Source of the DNA: CAZNPH01 sp964574985
GTDB taxonomy: Bacteria; Bacteroidota; Bacteroidia; Bacteroidales; SM23-62
Direction of reading: 5' to 3'
DNA: 23,073 nt
NCBI GenBank assembly: GCA_964574985.1
Contig: CAZNPH010000032.1
Location: forward strand, 1 to 23,073
Made by a program: the position numbers and the translations under genes
Notes under the pieces: generated by a model
Told to the model about the DNA's origin: nothing
What the model saw: only the letters and a program-made list of their open reading frames with translations
The model's database searches: none
In this document: positions 7,766 through 14,489 of the stretch, one piece after another
Numbering within the stretch: the first letter of the stretch is position 1
Layout of the letters: the number at the start of each line of letters is the position of its first letter

Positions 7766-9295
7766 TTAAGGAAAAATCAGATAAAATGCAGCCACAATTA
7801 CCAAAAGCACCAGACCAAATATGGCCACCAGGGGGGAACTGCTCATGTCCATATCCTTCTTCACCAGAAGTACCCTGGGCTCCTTGAGGGGTTTCATGAG
7901 GGTTATTGCCCCCATCAACATGACCAGGATCACCAATGTGATCAGCATCCTGTGGAGATAAGGAACATCGCCCATCTGCCACTGCAGTAATCCGTAAACG
8001 GGGGCACTGGAAAGCAGAGCCGCAACGGCCGCTGCAGGGGGAGCCCTTTTTACGGCAAATCCAAAAACAAAAACAGTGAGGATACCGGGCGAGATGTATC
8101 CCTGAAACTCCTGAATAAATGCAAACACGCTTTCTTTCAGCAAATCGCTCAGGGAAACGGAACAGGCAATCAGTATGATCAGCAGGGTGGTCAGGCGACC
8201 CATCAGGACCAGGTTGGCCTCACTGGCATTTTTTTTCAGGTAACGCTTCCAGATGTCCATGGTAAAAATGGTGGAACCGGCATTGACCATCGCCGCCACG
8301 CTGCTTATCACCGCCCCTGCCAGCGCAGCAAAGATCAGTCCGCGCAACCCCGCAGGCACCAGCTCCCGGATAATGGTGGGATAAGCCTGGTCAATACGGT
8401 CAATACCGGTACCGTACAGCTGATGGGCAACGACGCCGGGAAATACAACGGCAAAAGGAACCAGCAACCACAATGCACCTGCGAAAATGATCCCCAGCTG
8501 TGCCTGTTTCAGCGACCTGGCGCCCAGTGACCGCTGTACGATAAACTGGTTGAATCCGGAATAGTACAGAATGGGGATCCATATGCCCCCGATGAGAACG
8601 GTCCAGGGCAGCTCCGGGTGTTCCCCGGGAAGGATCAGGTGCATTTTGTCAGCATTGACCTGAAGGAAATTTGACAATCCCCCGCAGGCCTTCAGGCCTA
8701 TGTAAGCCGTAATTGATCCCCCGATCAGCAGAACCGTCCCCTGAAAAAGGTCTGCCCACACCGCAGCCAGCAATCCGCCCCACAACACATAAGCCAGGGC
8801 AAAACCGGCTATGATGTATACCGCGGTGGAAAGCCTGAGACCAAAGATGGTTTCCATTGCCGTTCCCCCTGAATAGAGGACTGCAGCGGTGGTAACCATT
8901 GCATAAATGAAGATCATCAGGACAGACATGATCACCCTCGCGGTTGCATTGTACCGGTATTCCAGATATTCCGGCATGGTGTAAATACCGGTCCGCAGGA
9001 GTCTGGGCAGAAACAGCAGGGCGATCAGGACCACCGCGGCAGAACTCAGGAGTTGCCATGAACTTACGGCAAATCCTATATTACCGGCTGCCTGGCCGGC
9101 CATACCTACAAATTGTTCTGTGGAAAGGTTGGCTGCAACGATGGAAATCCCGATCAGCCACCAGGGAAGGGAGCGCCTGCCCAGAAAATAACCGGCACTG
9201 TCTTTTTTCCCCCGGCTTTTCCAGAAGGCAAAGCCCAGCACCAAAATGTAAAACGTAAAAAATATGGCGATATCGATCGGTGAGAAATCCAGCAT
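7766..9295 (-). CDS. Sodium:solute symporter (SSS family, SGLT-like)
   Basis: 509 residues, an inner-membrane transporter with about 13-14 hydrophobic segments spread over the whole length. Sequence features of the SSS/SLC5 family are visible. These are an N-terminal helix, then SAGYFLGRRSLPWWLIGISI, the sodium-site helix region ANLSTEQFVGMAGQA, and MPEYLEYRYN ahead of the third segment. The GH27 gene ends 30 nt upstream, and the creatininase-family gene starts 46 nt downstream. The position suggests import of a mono- or disaccharide released by the alpha-galactosidase or sulfatase. The exact substrate cannot be determined. Length is normal for the family and the frame is intact. Confidence 0.93.
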   Translation of the reverse strand: MLDFSPIDIAIFFTFYILVLGFAFWKSRGKKDSAGYFLGRRSLPWWLIGISIVAANLSTEQFVGMAGQAAGNIGFAVSSWQLLSSAAVVLIALLFLPRLLRTGIYTMPEYLEYRYNATARVIMSVLMIFIYAMVTTAAVLYSGGTAMETIFGLRLSTAVYIIAGFALAYVLWGGLLAAVWADLFQGTVLLIGGSITAYIGLKACGGLSNFLQVNADKMHLILPGEHPELPWTVLIGGIWIPILYYSGFNQFIVQRSLGARSLKQAQLGIIFAGALWLLVPFAVVFPGVVAHQLYGTGIDRIDQAYPTIIRELVPAGLRGLIFAALAGAVISSVAAMVNAGSTIFTMDIWKRYLKKNASEANLVLMGRLTTLLIILIACSVSLSDLLKESVFAFIQEFQGYISPGILTVFVFGFAVKRAPPAAAVAALLSSAPVYGLLQWQMGDVPYLHRMLITLVILVMLMGAITLMKPLKEPRVLLVKKDMDMSSSPLVAIFGLVLLVIVAAFYLIFP

Positions 9296-9325
9296 GAATT
9301 TAGCCTGGTTTATATGACCTGCAGA

Positions 9326-10525
9326 TCAGGGACGTACCCTGACCATCACCACACCGTGAGGGCGGACCATACTTGTATACGAACCGGTAAACCTTCCCAT
9401 ATCCTTCTTTTTCCAGAGGTCGCGGACTTTCAAAGTCAGGCTTTCGGGCAATCCCACTTCCCTCCAGGTGAAGCCGATTTCTTCGTTTCTTTCAGAACGG
9501 TTGAACATGAGCACGGCCCGGGAACCGTCATGCAATTCTTTGCTCCACACCTCAAAATCACCGTCATCCCGCATCTTTTTACCCTGACGGCCCAGCACAT
9601 CCTGATTGACGGCGATCACTTCCCGGTTGGTGATTATCTCAAGCACTTCATCGGATATGGCCCTGATATCGTTCCCCAGCATCAGGGGAGCGGCAAGGAT
9701 GCTCCACAGGCTGAAATGGGCCACATTCTCATCATAAGTGAGTTCACCGTTGCCCACTTCAAGCATATCCGGATCATTCCAGTGACCGGGTCCTGCATAA
9801 CATTCCAGGCCTACCTGTTGATCCAGGATTTTGGTGAAACCAATGAAATTTTCTATTTGCCTGCCCTTGGAAATGCCCATTTCCCCGCAATCCCAGCATG
9901 GGCGGATATCAAAGGTGGTACGCCACAGGTTGCCGCCGATTTCAGGAGCCCAGGTCCAGGGCTGATTGGTCCCCCATTCACATATGCTGAACACAATGGG
10001 ACGGCCTGCCTTTACCAGCGCATCCTTCATCAGTGCATAACTGTCCGGCGCACTTTGATCCCCGGTATAGCACCAATCGTATTTGAGATAATCGACCCCC
10101 CAGCCGGCATAGGTTCGTGAATCCTGGTATTCATATCCCCTGCTGCCCGGGAAACCTCCGCAGGTTTTGTATCCGGCATCCGAATAAATCCCGAATTTCA
10201 GTCCTTTGGAGTGGACGTAATCCGCCAGGGCCCTGATCCCGGAAGGAAATTTTTCCGGATTCACCACGATATTCCCTTCTTCATCCCGGTCTATCTGCCA
10301 GCCGTCATCGATTACCACGTATTCGTAGCCGGCTTCCTTCAGTCCTTTTTCTATGAACAAATCGGCAATATCCCTGACCAGTTCCTCATTGATGTCCAAT
10401 CTGAACGTGTTCCAGCTGTTCCATCCCATGGGCGGCGTAAGGGCCAGACGGTCAAAGCCGGATTGAGCATATCCCGTTGACAACAGGGAAGCATAAAGCA
10501 GAAGGACAAGAATTGTCTTTTTCAT
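9326..10525 (-). CDS. GH27 alpha-galactosidase, secreted
   Basis: 399 residues with a Sec signal peptide (MKKTILVLLLYASLLSTGYA, cleavage after Ala20). The (beta/alpha)8 barrel opens with LTPPMGWNSWNTF, the family 27 hallmark, then EYVVIDDGWQ (Asp73-Asp74). The catalytic nucleophile is Asp150 in YLKYDWC, and the acid/base is Asp206 in WRTTFDI, by alignment with human alpha-galactosidase A Asp170 and Asp231. AGPGHWNDPDML is also conserved. A C-terminal beta domain of about 90 residues completes the usual length. It removes terminal alpha-linked galactose, or a related alpha-galactoside, outside the cytoplasm. It is the first gene of the catabolic cluster, 149 nt after capA-like, with its own candidate promoter and palindromes upstream. 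Confidence 0.95.
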   Translation of the reverse strand: MKKTILVLLLYASLLSTGYAQSGFDRLALTPPMGWNSWNTFRLDINEELVRDIADLFIEKGLKEAGYEYVVIDDGWQIDRDEEGNIVVNPEKFPSGIRALADYVHSKGLKFGIYSDAGYKTCGGFPGSRGYEYQDSRTYAGWGVDYLKYDWCYTGDQSAPDSYALMKDALVKAGRPIVFSICEWGTNQPWTWAPEIGGNLWRTTFDIRPCWDCGEMGISKGRQIENFIGFTKILDQQVGLECYAGPGHWNDPDMLEVGNGELTYDENVAHFSLWSILAAPLMLGNDIRAISDEVLEIITNREVIAVNQDVLGRQGKKMRDDGDFEVWSKELHDGSRAVLMFNRSERNEEIGFTWREVGLPESLTLKVRDLWKKKDMGRFTGSYTSMVRPHGVVMVRVRP

Positions 10526-10539
10526 GAATATAATTGTTC

Positions 10540-10549
10540 TAAACGTTTA
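10540..10549. promoter_or_regulatory. Candidate LacI-type operator palindrome
   Basis: TAAACGTTTA is a perfect 10-bp palindrome with a central CG, 14 nt upstream of the GH27 start codon. LacI/GalR-family regulators bind sites of the form AAnCGnTT with a central CG, so this could be the operator of the sugar cluster. No regulator gene is in the window. Confidence 0.4.
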
Positions 10550-10572
10550 TGAATCCGCTACTTTTCATATTC

Positions 10573-10587
10573 TATTACTCCGTAATA
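10573..10587. promoter_or_regulatory. Second inverted repeat upstream of GH27 gene
   Basis: TATTAC-TCC-GTAATA is a perfect 6-bp dyad with a 3-nt spacer, 48-62 nt upstream of the GH27 start and just downstream of the candidate promoter. It has the size and symmetry of a dimeric repressor site. It is unrelated in sequence to the palindrome at 10540. Confidence 0.35.
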
Positions 10588-10613
10588 AATACTTGCCAGC
10601 ACATGAACACCGC

Positions 10614-10621
10614 CAAAGATA
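10614..10621 (-). promoter_or_regulatory. Candidate -7 promoter element for the catabolic cluster
   Basis: On the minus strand the sequence reads TATCTTTG, an exact match to the Bacteroidota -7 consensus TAnnTTTG. A weak -33-like TTG lies about 23 nt further upstream, inside the hairpin at 10636-10655. Transcription would begin near 10605-10608 and run over both palindromes before the GH27 start. Confidence 0.45.
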
Positions 10622-10635
10622 GCATTTTTGGCATG

Positions 10636-10655
10636 ACACATCAGCAATGATGTGT
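10636..10655 (+). terminator. Hairpin with GCAA loop and U-rich tail
   Basis: A perfect 8-bp stem, ACACATCA / TGATGTGT, closes a GCAA (GNRA) loop and is followed on the plus strand by TTCTTTTT. This is the form of an intrinsic terminator reading plus-ward, although both flanking genes are on the minus strand. It lies 20 nt downstream of the capA-like stop, so on the minus strand it may simply be a 3' stem-loop. Another short dyad, GCCAAA/TTTGGC, sits at 10613-10632. Confidence 0.4.
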
Positions 10656-10674
10656 TTCTTTTTGCCTGTTCTGC

Positions 10675-11940
10675 TCAATCCCGGCGCAGGGAATGAGAAA
10701 TGGAGAGGTTGATGGAAAGGTCCCTGTTCAGCATAAAACGGGTTCCCGGCTTTTTGCCCTCCCGGTTCAGGACCTGGAGAAGCCACCGGGCATCGGAAGC
10801 GGATACATGGTTCAGCCGGAAATTCCTGATCTGCATGGGGACCATTTTCATGGAGGTCAATGTACCGTCAGATGGGTCTATGACCGGAAAATACATAAGG
10901 GTGAGGTCATCCCGGTATTGCTCATAGCCACTGATCCCTTCATAGTCGTTGATGAAATCCCCGGCTCCGTATATGATCAGCTTGTCATGATACACCTCTA
11001 TCCCTCTCGGATGATGGGATGAATGGCCGTGCACGATGTCCACACCCGCCCGGTCGATCAGACGGTATGCAAAATCGCGCTGCCGGACGGGAATGTCATA
11101 CCCCCAGTTGCCTCCCCAGTGTACGGTAAATACCACGATATCACCGGGGCGTCTGACGGACTGAACCTGCTCCCGGATCATATCCGCAGACTCATCATCC
11201 AGTGAGGGCAACAGGTTGACCCCCGGCCGGCCGGGAGTTGCTGCCCATTCCTGCTGCACTCCGCTGGTAATCATACCATAGGCAAAAACCAGGACCCTGC
11301 CTGATCCCGTTTCCAGCAGGGCCGGGGCGCGGGCTTCTTCCAGGTCCCTGCCAGCACCGGCAAAGGTGATGCCTGCTTCTTTCAAAGTCTTCAGGGTTTC
11401 AAGCAGGCCCTCCTGCTCCCAGTCCAGGATGTGGTTGTTGGCCAGGGAACAGAAGTCGATCCCGGCCGTGGTAAGTACTTTTATATTCCCGGGATGCATT
11501 CGGTAGTTGATCCCTTTTCCCGGCCAGGGTTCTTCATGGTCTGTGATGCTTGTTTCCAGATTGATGATCTTGAAATCAGGATGCATTTCTTGCCAGACTT
11601 CCAACGCATCTCCCCAAATGTATGACCAGGAAACCGGCTGGTCAATGGGACCGTTCGCCGATTCTGCAAGACGCACATAATCCCGGGCATCTCTCACATA
11701 CGATTCATATATCCGCGGATTAACAGGATGGGGCAATACCTGGTCGATGCCCCTTCCGGTCATTACATCGCCGCAAAGAAACAGGGTTATTCCGGAAGAG
11801 GATTGTTGCTTTTCTTCCATACTGGTTTTATTTATTTCCTGGTCACCATCAAATGCAAACAGGAAAAATAAGACGGCCACGCGGGTCAGAAACGTTCCGG
11901 GCATCATGGTCATTTCATGACAAAGTACAAACTTTTTCAT
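10675..11940 (-). CDS. CapA-family (PGA_cap) metallophosphatase-like protein
   Basis: 421 residues. A hydrophobic N-terminal segment (about residues 14-30) suggests export or anchoring. The calcineurin-like metallophosphatase fold of the CapA/PgsA family is shown by ITLFLCGDVMTGRG (Asp58), FKIINLETSITD (127-134), SLANNHILDW (Asn168-Asn169-His170), VFTVHWGGNW and DIVHGHSSHHPRGIE. The founding members take part in poly-gamma-glutamate capsule production, but many homologues sit outside capsule loci and their function is unknown. No capsule genes are nearby. Several in-frame ATGs (residues 1, 10, 12, 13) could serve as start; the first is used here. The start overlaps the promoter element of the divergent DUF2459 gene. 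149 nt separate it from the GH27 gene, so it is probably a separate transcription unit from the sugar cluster. Confidence 0.88.
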   Translation of the reverse strand: MKKFVLCHEMTMMPGTFLTRVAVLFFLFAFDGDQEINKTSMEEKQQSSSGITLFLCGDVMTGRGIDQVLPHPVNPRIYESYVRDARDYVRLAESANGPIDQPVSWSYIWGDALEVWQEMHPDFKIINLETSITDHEEPWPGKGINYRMHPGNIKVLTTAGIDFCSLANNHILDWEQEGLLETLKTLKEAGITFAGAGRDLEEARAPALLETGSGRVLVFAYGMITSGVQQEWAATPGRPGVNLLPSLDDESADMIREQVQSVRRPGDIVVFTVHWGGNWGYDIPVRQRDFAYRLIDRAGVDIVHGHSSHHPRGIEVYHDKLIIYGAGDFINDYEGISGYEQYRDDLTLMYFPVIDPSDGTLTSMKMVPMQIRNFRLNHVSASDARWLLQVLNREGKKPGTRFMLNRDLSINLSISHSLRRD

Positions 11941-11947
11941 AACTTTG
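11940..11947 (+). promoter_or_regulatory. Candidate -7 promoter element for the DUF2459 gene
   Basis: TAACTTTG followed by CA matches the Bacteroidota -7 consensus TAnnTTTG exactly. It sits about 43 nt upstream of the ATG at 11991. It overlaps the first base of the divergent capA-like start codon. The -33 element is not clear. Confidence 0.45.
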
Positions 11948-11990
11948 CAATGCTCTGGAATTCAATTAAAAAGATTATTCCCGTCCCCAT

Positions 11991-12632
11991 ATGCGTTCAA
12001 CGGCCGTTCAGAAATATCTTACCCTTCAGTTGGTGGTGATCATCCTGTCCTGTATGGAGGTAAAGGCGGGGGATACCATTTATATTGTCCAGGAATTCTG
12101 GCATACTGGCATTGTTTTCCGGATCCGTTCGGTTCCCCCGGAAACATTCCCCGAGATACGAAATTACAGCAGGTCGGAATATATCGACATCAGCTGGGGA
12201 GACGAACGGTATTACCAGATCCCCGGACACAGTGTATTACTGGCGGCAAGGGCGGTCCTCTTCCCCACCCCGGCAGTGATCAAACTGATGGATTTCAGCA
12301 GGCCCGTTGAAAAATTCTACGGAAAAGCAACCGTAATGCAGATCATCATGGACAGTACCCGGTTCAGTGCATTGTGCCGTTTCATATCGGAAAGTTTCGT
12401 GAGGGATGAACAACAGGATATCATACCCAGCACGGTTTACGGAAAATCGGACCGTTTCTTCATGGCCAAAAGAAAATACCACCTGTTCCGCACCTGCAAC
12501 ACCTGGGTTGCGCTGGCACTGAAAAGATCCGGATTCGATGTCAGTACTTTCCTGGTGCTCAATGCCGCACAAATGTTCAACCGGATCGAAAAAATACCCC
12601 GGTCCGAATATCTGCAAAAAAACGGGAATTGA
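11991..12632 (+). CDS. DUF2459 family protein (TIGR02117-like), putative lipoprotein
   Basis: 213 residues. The hydrophobic N-terminus ends in IILSC (Cys21), a possible lipobox, so the protein is likely anchored on the outside of the inner membrane or at the outer membrane. The family pattern is clear: IYIVQEFWHTGIVF (His38), ISWGDERYYQ (69-76) and LFRTCNTWVALAL (Cys169). The conserved His and Cys resemble a cysteine-hydrolase pair, as in permuted NlpC/P60-like folds, but this is inference; the family has no established activity. The length is typical. It is followed after 135 nt by the serpin gene on the same strand. That gap contains a short direct repeat and a weak promoter-like sequence, so the two may or may not be one transcript. 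Confidence 0.85.
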   Translation: MRSTAVQKYLTLQLVVIILSCMEVKAGDTIYIVQEFWHTGIVFRIRSVPPETFPEIRNYSRSEYIDISWGDERYYQIPGHSVLLAARAVLFPTPAVIKLMDFSRPVEKFYGKATVMQIIMDSTRFSALCRFISESFVRDEQQDIIPSTVYGKSDRFFMAKRKYHLFRTCNTWVALALKRSGFDVSTFLVLNAAQMFNRIEKIPRSEYLQKNGN

Positions 12633-12633
12633 C

Positions 12634-12684
12634 CCGGACAGGGGCAAATCCGTATGGAAACAAATCCGGACAGGGAAAAATCCG
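12634..12684 (+). repeat. Short imperfect direct repeat in the DUF2459-serpin gap
   Basis: Two 19-nt copies, CCGGACAGGGGCAAATCCG at 12634-12652 and CCGGACAGGGAAAAATCCG at 12666-12684, match at 17 of 19 positions with starts 32 nt apart (about three helical turns). No hairpin or coding sense is evident. They could be a pair of protein-binding sites or a chance duplication. Confidence 0.5.
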
Positions 12685-12767
12685 GACGCAACCTCCGGCC
12701 TGATATTTGCATCTTGTAATCAGGAATCAGAAAATTCCGAAACAGTAAAAAATCAAAAACCAGAATC

Positions 12768-14033
12768 ATGAAGTGTCTTAAATCCATACTTCCGGCCGCG
12801 GTTTTCCTGACGGCCATCATATATCCGTCCTGTGAGAAATTCGGTTCGCCGGACAAGGATCATTCCGGTGAACCTGCCAAAATAGACCTGACCGGTATTT
12901 CGGAAGAGATCCTGGAAGCGGACAAAGCATTCGGATTCGAGCTGTTCCGTCAGGTATACGGCCAGAGTGAAGTAAACAACATCATGATCTCGCCCCTGAG
13001 TGTTTCCTATGCCCTGGGCATGACATACAACGGGGCCGACAGCACTACCCTTCAGGCATTTGAGGATGTGCTGCATTTTGACGGACTCACCACGGAGGAG
13101 ATCAATGAAAGCTACAGGGACCTGATGGATCAGCTGGTCACCCTTGACGACAACGTAGAATTTTCCATTGCCAACAGTATCTGGTACCGGCTGGGATTTG
13201 AAGTACTGGCAGAATTCATTGCCACCAACCGGGAATATTTCGATGCCGGAGTACAGGAGACCGATTTTTCGGACCCTGCCACACTTGAACTGATCAATCA
13301 GTGGATCGAGGACAAGACCAACGGAAAGATCAGGGACATGCTGGATTATATTCCTGCAGACGCGGTGATGTACCTGATCAACGCGATTTACTTCAATGCC
13401 GCCTGGAAATATCAATTCGAGAAGGAAGATACCTACGAAGGGGACTTTACCCTTCCGGACGGATCCGAACACCGGGCCGATTTCATGGTGGTAAGCGGTG
13501 ATTTTGCATATACTTCGAATGAAGACTTTGCCGCGGTTGAGCTCCCGTACGGGAACAGCACGTTCAGTATGGTGGTGATGTTGCCCAATACAGGAAATAC
13601 GGTTTCGGATCTGGTGGAGAAGCTGGATGCCGGCCAGTGGGATTCATGGTTTGAAAATCCCCTGCTCAGAGGTGTCCGGGTCGAAATGCCCAAATTCAAG
13701 TATGAATTCAAGGGCATGCTGAACGATCCCCTGATCAACCTCGGACTGGGAGTCGCTTTCCAGCCCGGTGAAGCGGATTTTTCCGGTATAAACCCCGAAA
13801 AGGGCAGGGAACTTTTCATATCCAGGGTGATCCACCAGACTTTCATCGATGTGCAGGAGGAAGGGACCGAAGCAGCCGCTGCCACCATCGTGGAGATCAG
13901 TGTGACCAGCAACGGCGGAGGCGGCGGACCCATTATGTTCAGAGTTGACCGGCCCTTCCTGTATGTCATCAAGGAAAACTCCACCGGGGCCATTGTCTTC
14001 ACAGGAACGGTGGGGAAACCCGAGTATTCGTAA
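12768..14033 (+). CDS. Serpin (serine/cysteine protease inhibitor), putative lipoprotein
   Basis: 421 residues. The signal peptide ends in YPSC (Cys22), a possible lipobox, so the inhibitor is probably exposed outside the cytoplasm. The serpin core is complete: NIMISPLSVSYALGMTYNGA, FSIANSIWYRLG, INQWIEDKTNGKIRDML, LINAIYFNAAWKYQF and the C-terminal DRPFLYVIKENSTGAIVFTGTV. The reactive-centre loop begins with an inhibitory-type hinge EEGTEAAAAT (from Glu364, P17). Counting along it puts P1 at Thr380 and P1' at Ser381, followed by a run of five glycines. Serpins trap a target protease by loop insertion; bacterial ones are thought to protect against host, competitor or own proteases. A possible -7 element (GATATTTG, 12702-12709) lies 58 nt upstream. 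A strong terminator follows. Confidence 0.95.
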   Translation: MKCLKSILPAAVFLTAIIYPSCEKFGSPDKDHSGEPAKIDLTGISEEILEADKAFGFELFRQVYGQSEVNNIMISPLSVSYALGMTYNGADSTTLQAFEDVLHFDGLTTEEINESYRDLMDQLVTLDDNVEFSIANSIWYRLGFEVLAEFIATNREYFDAGVQETDFSDPATLELINQWIEDKTNGKIRDMLDYIPADAVMYLINAIYFNAAWKYQFEKEDTYEGDFTLPDGSEHRADFMVVSGDFAYTSNEDFAAVELPYGNSTFSMVVMLPNTGNTVSDLVEKLDAGQWDSWFENPLLRGVRVEMPKFKYEFKGMLNDPLINLGLGVAFQPGEADFSGINPEKGRELFISRVIHQTFIDVQEEGTEAAAATIVEISVTSNGGGGGPIMFRVDRPFLYVIKENSTGAIVFTGTVGKPEYS

Positions 14034-14187
14034 AATCCGGTATGGGACAAACGGGGCCACGGTCTGTGATCATACAAATTCAGTGATTCCTGATCCGGCT
14101 GTCATCAGGGATATTGCCACCGGCAGCAAGGGAAACGTCCGGATAGGAACCGGCGACGGAATTTACATCCGGCAACCGCAACCATAC

Positions 14188-14226
14188 AAGAAGAAACCGT
14201 CTCAGAAAACGGGGCGGTTCTTCTTT
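14188..14226. terminator. Intrinsic terminator between convergent genes
   Basis: AAGAAGAAACCG (14188-14199) pairs with CGGTTCTTCTT (14215-14225), with one bulged A, and is A-rich on one side and T-rich on the other. It can act in both directions: after the plus-strand serpin and after the minus-strand giant gene that ends at 14265. The rest of 14034-14264 shows no gene. Confidence 0.75.
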
Positions 14227-14264
14227 AATAAGGGAATTGATTAAATAAGGGACCTCTTAAATTC

Positions 14265-14489
14265 TTATTCTTTAATGACCTTCAATATGAATGTTTTCTT
14301 TTGTGCCTGAATGGCCATGATATAAAAACCTTTTTCAATACCCGATAAATCGATGATCTCAACAGGTTTCATGTCTTTCCGTATGATAAGAGTCTTACCC
14401 GAAAGAGAAATTATCCGGATCATATCGATCTGATGCTTTCCGGATTCCAGGGTAATTCTGTCATTGGTTGGATTTGGATATACCCTGAT
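14265..14489 (-). other. T9SS type A C-terminal sorting domain of the giant protein
   Basis: The last 74 residues begin IRVYPNPTNDRITLES, the usual opening of the Por-secretion (type A) sorting domain, and end GFYIMAIQAQKKTFILKVIK. In T9SS organisms this domain directs export across the outer membrane and is cut off, often with attachment of the cargo to the surface. No T9SS machinery genes are in the window. Confidence 0.88.

Noticed and set aside
9314..10120. Plus-strand open frame of 268 codons opposite the GH27 gene
   Set aside because: It is wholly antisense to a well-conserved enzyme, has no recognisable domain and reflects the codon pattern of the real gene.
2707..11940. A full polysaccharide utilisation locus with SusC/SusD
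   Set aside because: No TonB-dependent receptor or SusD-like gene is present; only enzymes and a sodium symporter are seen.
12753..13472. Minus-strand open frame of 239 codons opposite the serpin gene
   Set aside because: Shadow of the serpin coding sequence; no signal, motif or ribosome site supports it.
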